Assembly: GCF_001613405.1 (NCBI RefSeq)
Contig: NZ_BDCH01000037.1
Coordinates: 1-64,000 of the forward strand
DNA: 64,000 bases
Source: Nocardia crassostreae
GTDB taxonomy: Bacteria > Actinomycetota > Actinomycetes > Mycobacteriales > Mycobacteriaceae
Reading direction: 5' to 3'
The stretch's first letter is position 1, and the number at the start of each line of letters is the position of its first letter. Below are positions 52,710 to 61,281 of this stretch, piece by piece. Both the position numbers and the translations under genes were made by a program. The notes under the pieces are model-generated. The model saw only the letters and a list, made by a program, of their open reading frames with translations. It searched no databases and was not told the DNA's origin.

Positions 52710-53747
52710 GTGCCCATCGCGACTCCGGAGATCTACGCCGAGATGATTGCTCGGGCCAAGGAGAACTCCTTCGCGTTCCCCGCGATCAACTGCACCTCGT
52801 CCGAGACGATCAACGCGGCCATCAAGGGCTTCGCGGATGCGGGCAGCGACGGCATCATCCAGTTCTCCACCGGCGGCGCCGAATTCGGCTCCGGCCTGGG
52901 TGTGAAGGATATGGTCACCGGCTCGGTCGCACTGGCCGAGTTCGCGCACGTCGTCGCCGCCAAGTACGACATCACCATCGCGCTGCACACCGATCACTGC
53001 CCCAAGGACAAGCTGGACGGTTTCGTCCGCCCGCTGCTGGCCATCTCGGCCGAGCGCGTGAAGTCGGGCCTGAACCCGCTGTTCCAGTCGCACATGTGGG
53101 ACGGCTCCGCCATTCCGATCGACGAGAACCTGGAAATCGCCAAGGAACTGCTCAAGCAGGCGCACGCGGCGAACATCATCCTCGAGGTCGAGATCGGCGT
53201 CGTCGGCGGTGAAGAGGACGGCGTCGAGAACGCCATCAACGACAAGCTCTACACCTCCTCCGAGGACTTCGAGAAGACCATCGACGCCCTGGGCGCCGGT
53301 GAGAACGGCAAGTACCTGCTGGCCGCCACCTTCGGCAATGTGCACGGCGTCTACAAGCCGGGCAATGTGAAGCTCAAGCCCGAGGTGCTGGCCGAGGGCC
53401 AGCGCGTGGCCGCCGCCAAGCTCGGCCTGGGTGCGGACGCGCAGCCGTTCGACTTCGTCTTCCACGGCGGTTCCGGCTCGCTGAAGTCCGAGATCGAGGA
53501 TTCGCTGCGCTACGGCGTGGTGAAGATGAACGTCGACACCGACACCCAGTACGCCTTTACCCGGCCGGTCGCCGCGCACATGTTCGCCAACTACGACGGT
53601 GTGCTCAAGGTGGACGGCGAGGTCGGCAACAAGAAGGTCTACGACCCGCGCTCCTACCTCAAGAAGGCGGAGACGTCCATGGCGGCCCGCGTCGTCGAAG
53701 CTTGCAACGACCTGAAGTCGGCTGGTCGTTCCATCAGCGCCAAGTAA
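52710..53747 (+). CDS. fbaA: Class II fructose-bisphosphate aldolase
   Basis: The product has 345 residues and matches mycobacterial Fba closely (PIATPEIYAEM at the start). Zinc and catalytic motifs include ALHTDHCPKDKLD, EVEIGVVGGEEDG, FGNVHGVYKPGN and FHGGSGS. It cleaves or forms fructose-1,6-bisphosphate in glycolysis and gluconeogenesis. GGAGG lies 5 nt before GTG 52710. It is divergent from the DedA pair. Confidence 0.97.
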   Translation: MPIATPEIYAEMIARAKENSFAFPAINCTSSETINAAIKGFADAGSDGIIQFSTGGAEFGSGLGVKDMVTGSVALAEFAHVVAAKYDITIALHTDHCPKDKLDGFVRPLLAISAERVKSGLNPLFQSHMWDGSAIPIDENLEIAKELLKQAHAANIILEVEIGVVGGEEDGVENAINDKLYTSSEDFEKTIDALGAGENGKYLLAATFGNVHGVYKPGNVKLKPEVLAEGQRVAAAKLGLGADAQPFDFVFHGGSGSLKSEIEDSLRYGVVKMNVDTDTQYAFTRPVAAHMFANYDGVLKVDGEVGNKKVYDPRSYLKKAETSMAARVVEACNDLKSAGRSISAK

Positions 53748-53812
53748 GCTCGTGCAGTCGGGATTTCGCCGCCGCGCGCGGTGGGATCCCGCATGCAATG
53801 AGTGAGGTGGCA

Positions 53813-54930
53813 ATGACTGTGGATGTGCGGGTCCTCGGCCCCGTGCAGTTGCTGGTCGCCGGACGGCCCGTGGCCGTCGGCGGCCCGAAGCCGCGCGCCC
53901 TGCTCGCCGCGCTCACCGTCAACCGGCGACGGGCGGTGTCCTCGTAGGCGCTCGCGGATATCGTCTGGAACGACGACCCGCCGGACTCGTATCAGGCCAG
54001 TCTGCAGGTGTTCGTGTCGAACATTCGCAAGACGCTGCGTACGGCCGGGGTGGATCCGGCGGCCCTGCTGCGCACCGAATCCGCCGGGTACCGGCTGGAA
54101 ATCGAGGACGGCCAATGCGATCTGGGGCGGTTCGAGGCCGTCCGCCGCTCCGGTCGCGATGCCGCGGCGGCCGGTGATCACGAGAGCGCCGCCCAGCTGT
54201 ACGGCTCGGCGCTGGCCGAGTGGAGCGGGCGCGCCCTCGACGATCTGTCCGGGCTCTCCTTCGCCGAGAGCTTCGCCACCGCCATGGACGAGGAGCGGCT
54301 GCTGGTCGCCTCCGCCCGGATCGACGCCGAAATCGCTTGCGGGCGCGCCTCGTCGGTGGTGGGCGAGCTGGTCACCATGACCAATGCCCATCCGCTGCGG
54401 GAACCGCTGTGGCGCAGCTGATCACGGCGCTGTATCTCTCGGGTCGCCAGGCCGATGCGCTGGAGGCGTGTCGGCGGGTGCGCACGGTGCTCGACGACGA
54501 ACTGGGCATCGATCCCGGTCCCGCGCTCATCGATCTGGAACAGCGGGTGCTGCGCCAGGAATCCCTGGCCACCGGGCAGCTGGCCGAGGTCGACCGGATC
54601 GCCAAGGCCATGACCGAGACCGTCACCGAGATGCCGCGCGCGGTGCGGCGCGGACAGCTGCGGCTGCCCGACGGACGGGTGGTGGCCATCGGCGTGGGCG
54701 GGATGAAGATCGGCCGCATGACCGACAACGATCTGGTGCTCGACGATCCCAAGACCAGCCGCTATCACGCGCACATCACCCCCAGCCGGGCCGGTCTGCT
54801 CATCAAGGATCTGCATTCGGCCAATGGGGTGTTCATCGACGAGGAGCCCATCGAAACAGCCGCGGTGCTGGCCGATCGGGTCGAGATCCGGATCGGGGCG
54901 ACGGTGCTGATCTTCGAGGCGCTCGAGTAG
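53813..54930 (+). pseudogene. embR: EmbR-like SARP-BTAD-FHA regulator, disrupted
   Basis: Joined frames give an EmbR homologue. The winged helix (VRVLGPVQLLVAGRPVAVGG, then LADIVWNDDPPDSYQASLQVFVSNIRK) is followed by the BTAD region with AEIACGRASSVVGEL, then AQLITALYLSGRQADAL and ELGIDPGPALIDLEQR, and a C-terminal FHA domain (MKIGRMTDNDLVLDDPKTSRYHAHI). There are two lesions: an in-frame TAG at 53945-53947, where GAG is expected, and loss of one G near 54409-54415 (PLREPLW then out of frame). In M. tuberculosis EmbR controls embCAB arabinosyltransferases after phosphorylation by PknH. It is a non-functional gene or sequence error. Confidence 0.82.
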
Positions 54931-55102
54931 CACGTGTATTAGGCTGCTGCCCTTGTGAATTCGGTTCGCAACGAGGTTGCCGTCGTTTGCCAGGTCTCGA
55001 TTCGGTCGATCTTGGGCGAGTGCGGGTAGTTCGCCGCGTGCCGAGGGTAGGGTCCTGGGCCGGATGTGTCCGGAGTGACCTGAATGTCGAGAGGTTGAAT
55101 GC

Positions 55103-56617
55103 ATGGCCAAGCGGTTCGTGGCCGCTGTGGGAGCGGTCGTGTTCGGGGCAGGCATGCTGGTGTCCGCGAACCGGCCGATCGCGACGGCGTCACCGGCAGA
55201 ATCCGATGCGACAGTGCAACTTCCGGGTGTCGGCCCGTGTAAGTCCGATCCGGCGCCGGTGCACGAGTCGATCGTGCCCAGGACGCTCGAGATGCCGATC
55301 AACTATCCGGTCGTGACCGTGGACCCCGGCCCGCCGCCGGAGAACCGCACGCGGGTGAAGATGGAACTGCCGTCGGACCCCTGCGTCAATCCCTGCCCGG
55401 ATCTCACCGACGGCCCGCCGCGCCCGCCGAGCGTCTTCGAACAGCTGGGCATTCCGCAGCTCATCCTGCGTCCGCAGCCCTTCCACTTCGCCTTCCCGAA
55501 TCCGAACGAGCCCGAGAAGCCGCCCGCTCCGGAGCCCGCCGACCCGCCCGTCGAGGCCGCGCCGCAGGCCCCGGCCCGGCCGCTGCCGCAGGCCCCGGCC
55601 CGGCCGCTGCCGCAGGCCCCGGCCCGGCCGCTGCCGCAGGTCTCGCAGGTGCGCGAGGTGGCCAAGCTGACCGGGGCCAACTCCATCAACCGCACCGATA
55701 AGCGGTGGCAGGTGATGGGCACCGACCTCGGCATCTTCTGGGAGAGCAAACCCGGCGAGGTGGCCATTGCCTTCGGCGACACTGTGGGCGCCAACTTCCA
55801 TCCGCCGGGCGGGTTCGGCGACGACTGGCGCAGCAATCTGCTCGCCTTCAGCACCGATACCGACCTCACCGACGGCGTCACCTTCGACCGCATGGTGACC
55901 GACAGCCGCTGCCATGCCGTGGAGCTGCTGACCAGCAAGAAGCTGGACAATATCGAGATCACCACCATCCCCACCTCCGGGTTCGCCATCGGTGACCGGC
56001 AGTACATGAGCTATATGTCCATCCGCACCTGGAACAGCATTCCGGGCACCTGGTTCACCAACTACGGCGGCATCGCCTACTCCGACGACCACGGCGAAAC
56101 CTGGACCAAGGATCCGCACGCCCAGTGGGACAATATCTTCGGCGTGGCCAACTTCCAGGTCACCTCCATGGTCCCGCAAGGCGATCACGTCTACATGTTC
56201 GGTACCGCCAATACCCGCCTCGGTTCCGTGGGCCTGGCCCGCGTCCCGAAGGACCAGGTGCTCAACAAGACAGCCTACCAGTACTGGGTGGACGGCGACT
56301 GGACCCCCGTCGGCGGCCAGCACGTGGCCAGCGCCATCGCCGAAGCGCCCGCCGCCGAACTCTCGGTCCGCTACGACGAGACCCGCGACATCTGGCAGGT
56401 GAGCTACCTCGACACCGCCAAGGCGGGCCTCGTAGTCCGCGAATCGGATTCACCCCAGGGCATCTGGTCCCCCAGCGCCCTCACGGTGAGCGCCCTCCAA
56501 TTCCCGGAACTCTACGGCGGTTTCATCCACCCCTGGTCCACCGGCAACGACCTGTACTTCACCATGTCCACCTGGAGCGACTACAACGTCTACCTGATGC
56601 ACGCCAACCTGAACTAG
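55103..56617 (+). CDS. Secreted DUF4185 protein, candidate GH183 endo-D-arabinanase
   Basis: The product has 504 residues. A signal peptide (about 1-30) is followed by a Cys/Pro-rich region, a proline linker with three exact QAPARPLP repeats (155-178) and a beta-propeller-like DUF4185 domain (about 185-504). DUF4185 proteins include GH183 enzymes that cut the D-arabinan of arabinogalactan and lipoarabinomannan. Two aspartates 18 residues apart, Asp208 (MGTDLG) and Asp226 (FGDTVG), are the likely catalytic pair. It may remodel the organism's own wall. The 5' neighbour is a broken embR, which elsewhere controls arabinan synthesis. Confidence 0.8.
   Translation: MAKRFVAAVGAVVFGAGMLVSANRPIATASPAESDATVQLPGVGPCKSDPAPVHESIVPRTLEMPINYPVVTVDPGPPPENRTRVKMELPSDPCVNPCPDLTDGPPRPPSVFEQLGIPQLILRPQPFHFAFPNPNEPEKPPAPEPADPPVEAAPQAPARPLPQAPARPLPQAPARPLPQVSQVREVAKLTGANSINRTDKRWQVMGTDLGIFWESKPGEVAIAFGDTVGANFHPPGGFGDDWRSNLLAFSTDTDLTDGVTFDRMVTDSRCHAVELLTSKKLDNIEITTIPTSGFAIGDRQYMSYMSIRTWNSIPGTWFTNYGGIAYSDDHGETWTKDPHAQWDNIFGVANFQVTSMVPQGDHVYMFGTANTRLGSVGLARVPKDQVLNKTAYQYWVDGDWTPVGGQHVASAIAEAPAAELSVRYDETRDIWQVSYLDTAKAGLVVRESDSPQGIWSPSALTVSALQFPELYGGFIHPWSTGNDLYFTMSTWSDYNVYLMHANLN
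55565..55636 (+). repeat. Three tandem 24-bp repeats in the DUF4185 gene
   Basis: The unit caggccccggcccggccgctgccg-type repeat (24 bp) occurs three times exactly and encodes QAPARPLP. Copy number could vary among strains, changing linker length. Confidence 0.9.
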
Positions 56618-56628
56618 CGCCCCGACCG

Positions 56629-56707
56629 GGTTCACACCCACTGTGGCCGGTTCACACCCCTTATCACCGTCCATACCGGGTGTGTACCGACCACAACAGG
56701 TGTGAAC
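56629..56707. repeat. Cluster of direct and inverted GGTTCACACC words between converging genes
   Basis: GGTTCACACCC occurs at 56629-56639 and 56649-56659. GGGTGTGTACC (56678-56688) and GGTGTGAAC (56699-56707) are inverted copies. A long-loop hairpin could serve as a bidirectional terminator for the DUF4185 and DUF397 genes. Confidence 0.6.
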
Positions 56708-56717
56708 TGCGACAGCC

Positions 56718-56948
56718 CTAACGCGGGCTCGGAGCGGAATCAATTGGGGGGTTGAATTCTCCGTCAGTGACACCCGTTGTGAAGGCGCTCCACTCGCCGG
56801 GCGTGAAGATCAGCGCCGGGCCGGTCGGGTTCTTGGAGTCGCGAACGCCGATAGTGCCACCATCGAGGAATGCGACCTCGACGCATTCGCCGCCACTCTG
56901 GCTGTAGCTGCTCTTGAACCAGTGCGCGCCGGACAGGTCAATGTCCAC
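56718..56948 (-). CDS. DUF397 domain protein
   Basis: The product has 76 residues with the full DUF397 pattern: WFKSSYSQSGGECVEVAFLDGG, VRDSKNPTGPALIFTPGEWSAF. Such small proteins pair with XRE/DUF5753 regulators in actinobacteria (WhiJ/BldB-related systems). The GTG at 56948 overlaps the expected 3' end of the XRE gene by 11 nt, showing original translational coupling, even though that gene is now disrupted. Confidence 0.88.
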   Translation of the reverse strand: MDIDLSGAHWFKSSYSQSGGECVEVAFLDGGTIGVRDSKNPTGPALIFTPGEWSAFTTGVTDGEFNPPIDSAPSPR

Positions 56949-57821
56949 TCTCGTACTCCCTTGCTAACTGCCTGAGCAACTGTCGACTGTTCGAACTGTC
57001 GAGCGATGCGCTCCTGATCCGATCGTACGATCGCAAGAAGCTCGCCACGTCGTCCGCGTCCTCAATGTACGATGCCCTCCAGGAACACCACAGGGGGCTC
57101 TACGGGCTCTCCAGGTGCGGATTCCCCGTATTGCAGCACGACGAACGGCGGCATCGAGATGCCGCCTGGAAAGCCTGCGGCGGATCGAAGTACCCGCAGC
57201 TCAACGTTGTCCACGGCGGACCGATCGGCCAGGTGCCGGAGTTGGGCGGCCATGATGCTTCGGCTGCCCGCGACGCGGCGTAACGCCGCCTCACCGACCA
57301 CGACGTCCAGCACCACAGGCTGCGTCTTGCGGGTGATGATCTTCTGGCGCTGCATCTTCAACTGCAAGCGCCGCGCTCGCTCCTCGTCGGTGTCGTCCGG
57401 CCAACGCTCGGCCAGTACCTGGTCATAGTCCGCGATCTGGAGCAGGCCGGGAACCAGATCAGGTTGGTAGGTAATGACTTTGGACGCAGCGGCTTCGAGA
57501 CCTACGTAGACATCGAAGTCTTTGGGGATCAAGTCGCCATACTGATGCCACCAGTTTTTGACGTTGGCCTGCCTCGCCAGCCCGACCAGGGCGGCGGTCA
57601 GATCCTCTGGCACGCCGTACAAGTCGCAAGCGGCCTGAATATCCCGAGACTTGATCCGAGAGTTCTCGCCCTTCTCCAGGCGCCCGAGACTGGTTGCCCA
57701 TTTCCAATAGCTGGGCGGCCTTGGTTTGCGTGTATCCGGCGCGATTGCGCCACTCCAGCAGATAGCGACCGAGCTGACGGCGCGGCAGTGTCGATCCAGC
57801 CTCACCGATTGACTGTGTCAT
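56938..57821 (-). pseudogene. XRE-family HTH / DUF5753 regulator with two frameshifts
   Basis: Three frames join into one protein. Frame one has the start MTQSIGEAGSTLPRRQLG and HTH part YLLEWRNRAGYTQTKAAQLLEM. Frame two has LGRLEKGENSRIKSRDIQAACDLYGV and the DUF5753 domain (YQPDLVPGLLQIADYDQVLAERW ... PPVVFLEGIV). Frame three has YIEDADDVASFLRSYDRIR and LRQLAREYESGH, ending at 56938. The frames change near 57685-57700 and near 57066-57072. GGAGG lies 7 nt before ATG 57821. It is followed by DUF397. Decay or sequence error cannot be told apart. Confidence 0.8.
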
Positions 57822-58019
57822 TGCAATCCTCCGTTGCGGGGAGGTCGGATTCACCATTGCGGTGAAATCGTCTCACCTGGCGCGGAGGTCATGCAGGGGT
57901 TTCGCGGCAGTCTCCCCGGAGCCTCCGATTCGGCGGGCGTGTCGTTTCTGCGGGGTGTGACATAGAGGTGCGCCCGGTGCTGTTCCTTCGCAATCATCAC
58001 CAGACAGAACGGACACATC

Positions 58020-58349
58020 ATGAAATTCCGGCCAACCGCGATCGGCTACGTCCGATCCGACATCAGCGGCGTGCGGCAAGCATGGGATGAAGCAGAGGTT
58101 CGGAGCATGGCTGCGCTGCGCGGCTTCGACTTCGCGAAGATGATCGTCATCGACGGCCGGACCGGGAAGCCGTTACTCGCGGGGCTGAAGGTCACGATCG
58201 CGCGCATCCGGGCCGAAGCCGTATTCGTGCCGAACGCAATGCATTTCGAGGCAGCAACCGTGCCACGAGATCTCCGGCGGTTGGTGGACGTGTTCACCGT
58301 ATGTCCCGAAAACGCCTTTACGCGGACCGGTCCCGATGAACAGCGATGA
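58020..58349 (+). CDS. Small protein resembling a resolvase N-terminal fold
   Basis: The product has 109 residues. AIGYVRSDISGVRQAWDEAEVRSMAALRGFDF recalls the first strand and helix of serine recombinases (GYxRxS...Q...DE...R..A...G), but there is no full catalytic domain. It overlaps the next ORF by 14 nt. The gene lies in a low-density region of orphan ORFs. A stand-alone regulator or remnant is possible; function is unknown. Confidence 0.55.
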   Translation: MKFRPTAIGYVRSDISGVRQAWDEAEVRSMAALRGFDFAKMIVIDGRTGKPLLAGLKVTIARIRAEAVFVPNAMHFEAATVPRDLRRLVDVFTVCPENAFTRTGPDEQR

Positions 58350-58560
58350 CGTACGCGCGCTGATCGGTGACGAACGGCCCGCCGGTTGGGTTCAGTACCA
58401 CGACGGGTCATGGGCGCCCGTCTGGCAGGACGGGCGCATCGGCCCTTCCCTCACGATCTCGCAGCTGATCAACCTTGCCGCCGATGACCGGGAACTGGTG
58501 GCGGAGCCTACTCGCGAAATGCCGCCACCAGTTCCCGGTGATCGGTTGTCCAGCTGTTGA
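58336..58560 (+). CDS. Small hypothetical protein whose 3' end is formed by a palindromic element
   Basis: The product has 74 residues. It is acidic and Trp-containing (AGWVQYHDGSWAPVWQDGRIG). It overlaps the preceding gene by 14 nt, suggesting an operon. Codons from about residue 50 to the end lie inside the 63-nt palindromic repeat (58482-58544), so its C-terminus may have been replaced by element insertion. I do not recognise the family. Confidence 0.5.
   Translation: MNSDDVRALIGDERPAGWVQYHDGSWAPVWQDGRIGPSLTISQLINLAADDRELVAEPTREMPPPVPGDRLSSC
58482..58544. repeat. 63-nt palindromic element, copy B
   Basis: Arms 58482-58504 and 58522-58544 are 23 nt with one mismatch and a 17-nt loop; the inner 18 nt (ACCGGGAACTGGTGGCGG) pair perfectly. 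It matches copy A (15196-15258) in length, arms and a TCGCGA loop core. It resembles REP/MITE-like dispersed palindromes. Confidence 0.8.
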
Positions 58561-58855
58561 CGCCCGCCGTCGAGGCATCACGACGGCCTAATTCTGCTGC
58601 TGCACTCTACTTCTGGGAGTTTTCGTGTCCATGGTTGCTCAGTTCGTAGTTGTTGCGCTGTCCTACATTGGGATCGTTGCCGTCACCTGGTGGGGAGTCT
58701 CCGTCGGCGGATCGGACCTGGCGCCCATTCCTGACGAGGCTCTCCTCCTCGCCGACGTCCACACATTCCATCGCGTCCCCATCCACAATCTGCACCGCAG
58801 ACGTGGGCGGCACCGCGCCTAACGGCGGTTTCTATCCGATGCACGCCACCGTGAA
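58561..58855. other. 295-bp stretch without a convincing gene
   Basis: Short frames here have no homology that I recognise. The end (58826-58859) reads GGFYPMHATVN followed by a stop, resembling the last residues of the DUF4185 protein (YLMHANLN), which may be a coincidence or a gene remnant. Nothing else was recognised. Confidence 0.4.
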
Positions 58856-59263
58856 CTAGCGTCCGATGGCGAGCGGCCGATGGCGGCCGAGGACGGTGCG
58901 GTGGGCGATCCGCCAGCCGCCAGGTCCCCGGGTGACCGTGTCGTCGTAGACGACGCTGCGGGCAGTGCCGTCCGCGCTGATGCCGATGCCCTTGGACCGG
59001 ACCCGGACGGTCCCGTCTCGGTCCTGTGTGACAACGACATTCGTGATGTGATGGCCGACCGGGTTGAGATCGCCGAGCGCGAGCGCGGCGTCCCGGATGG
59101 CCGCCAGGCCGTACAGCGATACCATACCGAGGTCGGCCAGGTCGTAGACGATATCGTCGGTGAAGAGCTGGTCCAGCCGATCGAGCTCGCCGGAATCCAT
59201 GAAATGTCCGTGCTGTGAGAGCAATTCGGTGATATCGAGGCGGTCCTGCAAGGAAAGCGCCAT
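58856..59263 (-). CDS. SnoaL/NTF2-like protein
   Basis: The product has 135 residues with a cone-shaped NTF2-like pattern: LQDRLDITELLSQHGHFMDSGELDRLDQLFTDDIVYDL and the C-terminal WRIAHRTVLGRH. Homologues are dehydratases, hydroxylases or non-catalytic binding proteins. ATG 59263 follows a GGGTCACCC stretch. It is divergent from a TetR regulator with a palindrome between them, so it is probably that regulator's target. Confidence 0.83.
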   Translation of the reverse strand: MALSLQDRLDITELLSQHGHFMDSGELDRLDQLFTDDIVYDLADLGMVSLYGLAAIRDAALALGDLNPVGHHITNVVVTQDRDGTVRVRSKGIGISADGTARSVVYDDTVTRGPGGWRIAHRTVLGRHRPLAIGR

Positions 59264-59331
59264 GGGTGACCCCTGTCCGCGAGCCGGACCGGCGATAAAA
59301 TGAGGGATGGTCCGGTTATCCTCCACGGTAA

Positions 59332-59346
59332 CGGACTGTCAGTCCG
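59332..59346. promoter_or_regulatory. TetR-type operator between the SnoaL and tetR genes
   Basis: CGGACT-GTC-AGTCCG is a perfect palindrome with 6-nt arms. It lies 18 nt before GTG 59364 of tetR and is well placed to repress both divergent genes. The binding partner is inferred. Confidence 0.6.
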
Positions 59347-59363
59347 GTCAGCAAGAGTCGTTG

Positions 59364-59951
59364 GTGCCCTTGAATTCTCGTAACGCCGCGCAACGTCCTC
59401 TGCGCGCGGACGCTCGGCGCAACTACGAGCGGCTCCTGGACGAGGCGCGAAAAGTGTTCGCGGAGTCCGGAATCGACGCCTCGCTCGATGAGATCGCGCG
59501 GCGCGCGGGCGTCGCGAGCGGCACCCTCTACCGGCACTTCCCGACCCGCCTGGACCTGATCGAAGCCGTGCTGGGCGAGGGCGTCGCGGAGCTGGCCGCC
59601 CTCGGCCGCGAACTCCGCGGCGAACCGGATTCCGCTGCGGCGGTGGCGATGTGGCTGCGCACCGCCGTCGGCCACGCCCTCGGCTTCCGCGGTCTGTCCG
59701 CGGCGGTGCTGAATTCGGCGCTCGACGGCGGGCCGGAACTGGTCGCGCGGTGGCATGCCGAGATGTTCGAGGTCGGCGGCGCACTGCTCGACAAGGCGCG
59801 AACCGACGGGGTCGTGACCGCGGCCGTGGCCGATGCCGACGTCCTCCGGATGATCGGCGGCATCGCCTGGGCCGCCCAGCAGGCTCCCGACCCGCGGGCT
59901 CGGGCCGAAGCCCTGCTGGACATCCTGCTCAGGGCGTTGGGCCCCGACTGA
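59364..59951 (+). CDS. TetR family transcriptional regulator
   Basis: The product has about 195 residues from GTG 59364. The N-terminal HTH reads ARKVFAESGIDASLDEIARRAGVASGTLYRHFPTRLDLIEAVL. The C-terminal ligand domain is of TetR_C type with LNSALDGGPELVARWH. An ORF start at 59307 would place the operator inside the gene, so the later start is preferred. It likely represses itself and the divergent SnoaL gene. The ligand is unknown. Confidence 0.88.
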   Translation: MPLNSRNAAQRPLRADARRNYERLLDEARKVFAESGIDASLDEIARRAGVASGTLYRHFPTRLDLIEAVLGEGVAELAALGRELRGEPDSAAAVAMWLRTAVGHALGFRGLSAAVLNSALDGGPELVARWHAEMFEVGGALLDKARTDGVVTAAVADADVLRMIGGIAWAAQQAPDPRARAEALLDILLRALGPD

Positions 59952-59957
59952 TCCGGA

Positions 59958-61004
59958 TCAGGACAGGCGGACTTCGGCGACGGCGCGGCCGAAGAGCTTC
60001 TTGCCGTCCGAGGTGGCGCCGAGAACGACTGTGGCGGCGCCGGTTTCGGGGTTCACCGACTTCACCTTGCTGGTGAATTCGACAATGGTGGGGGCGGTCG
60101 GCTCGACGGGGACGAAGCCGGACATGCGGACGCTGAACTTGGTCAGGGCGGACGGATCGCCGAGCCAGGAGGTCAGGTAAGCGGCGGTCAGGCCCATGGT
60201 CAGCATGCCGTGCGCGACCACGGTCGGCAGGCCGACCAGATTGGCGGCGGTATCGCTGAAGTGGATGGGGTTCGGGTCACCGGAGACCCCGGCGTAGTTG
60301 ACCAGGTCGCCGCGGGTGACGGGCACCTTGGCGGCGGGGAGCTCGGCGCCGGGGGCCACGGTGGCGACGGTCGGGACGGTGTGCACCGGAAGGGGCGCGG
60401 CGGGGGCCGGGAAGTCGGCCACCTCGTCGGGGGCCAGCAGGATGAGATCGCTCGGGGCCTCGGACAGGCCGTCGGCGACGTGGCCGTGCATGACCACGCC
60501 CGCGACCGTCTGCACGGTGTCCGGATCGATCTCGACGCCCTTGCGGGCCACGATGGTGGTCGTCGAGACCAGCACCGGTAGTCGCTCGACATCGGCCAGG
60601 GTCACCTTGATGGTGATGAAGTCGTTGTCGCCGTAGCTGCGGATGTTCTCCACCACCACGTCCACCGAGAGACGGTCACCCGCCAGCACGGGGCGGTAGT
60701 ACTCGAAGATCTGATCGGTCTGCAGGATCTGCGAGACGTCGTATTCGGTGAGTACGGTGCCGATCAGCGCGCGGGTGGTGGCGGCGCCGATGACGGAGGC
60801 GAAGGTCGGGGACGCCAGCAGGGCGTCGTAGCCCAGCGTCGCCGCATTCGCCTCGTGGTGGTGGGCGGGGTGATCGCAGCGCACGGCGCGAGCGAATTCC
60901 CGGATCTTCTCGCGGCCGACGTCGTAGTGATCACGGACTCGAAAGTGCCGACCGACCAGTTCGGTGGCGGTGGTGGCGGTGACCGCCTCTGCCGTCTCCG
61001 GCAT
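59958..61004 (-). CDS. Fused MaoC-like (3R)-hydroxyacyl-ACP dehydratase (HadA-HadB type)
   Basis: The product has 348 residues: two hot-dog domains. The N-terminal HadA/FAS1-DH-like half has VGRHFRVRDHYDVGREKIREFARAV and HHHEANAATLGYD. The C-terminal HadB/MaoC half has the hydratase-2 motif GDPNPIHFSDTAANLVGLP and AHGMLTMG. Separate HadA and HadB subunits dehydrate meromycolate intermediates in FAS-II; the fusion joins both. The ATG at 61004 with a GGAGCAGAAAACC leader is the start. Mycolate or other fatty-acid substrates are inferred. Confidence 0.85.
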   Translation of the reverse strand: MPETAEAVTATTATELVGRHFRVRDHYDVGREKIREFARAVRCDHPAHHHEANAATLGYDALLASPTFASVIGAATTRALIGTVLTEYDVSQILQTDQIFEYYRPVLAGDRLSVDVVVENIRSYGDNDFITIKVTLADVERLPVLVSTTTIVARKGVEIDPDTVQTVAGVVMHGHVADGLSEAPSDLILLAPDEVADFPAPAAPLPVHTVPTVATVAPGAELPAAKVPVTRGDLVNYAGVSGDPNPIHFSDTAANLVGLPTVVAHGMLTMGLTAAYLTSWLGDPSALTKFSVRMSGFVPVEPTAPTIVEFTSKVKSVNPETGAATVVLGATSDGKKLFGRAVAEVRLS

Positions 61005-61209
61005 GGTTTTCTGCTCCCTGCATTCGAAATCTGGTGGGCCCACGCCACTTCCGTGTCCACACAACACAACGGCAGGGGAGCCGCCATGGCGCGGACGTGC
61101 CGTCGTGGCTGGCCCAGACAATCCGGGCCATGCTACCGGCGCACAGGTCTGTTGACCAGGTCTTTGTGACCTTCATCGCGGCAGTCCGGGCCGCCCGGGA
61201 CCGCCGCGA

Positions 61210-61252
61210 AACGACTCGAGCCCACCGCCGGGGGCAGTGGGCGCGAGTCGTT
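61210..61252 (-). terminator. Hairpin after purA
   Basis: AACGACTCG pairs with CGAGTCGTT and the inner GCCCAC pairs with GTGGGC, with a one-base bulge. It lies 30 nt beyond the purA stop on the minus strand. Confidence 0.72.
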
Positions 61253-61281
61253 CCGTGCGGCTTCCGCGACGGTTCGCGGAT

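Noticed and set aside
37249..56617. Recoding of TAG as a sense codon, suggested by two in-frame amber codons
   Set aside because: Several intact genes in the window end in TAG (for example 41972-41974 and the S1 protease at 2850), so separate nonsense changes are simpler.
58625..58822. Possible small membrane protein (about 65 residues)
   Set aside because: A hydrophobic start is present, but the end is low-complexity His/Arg and there is no homology, SD or promoter that I can defend.
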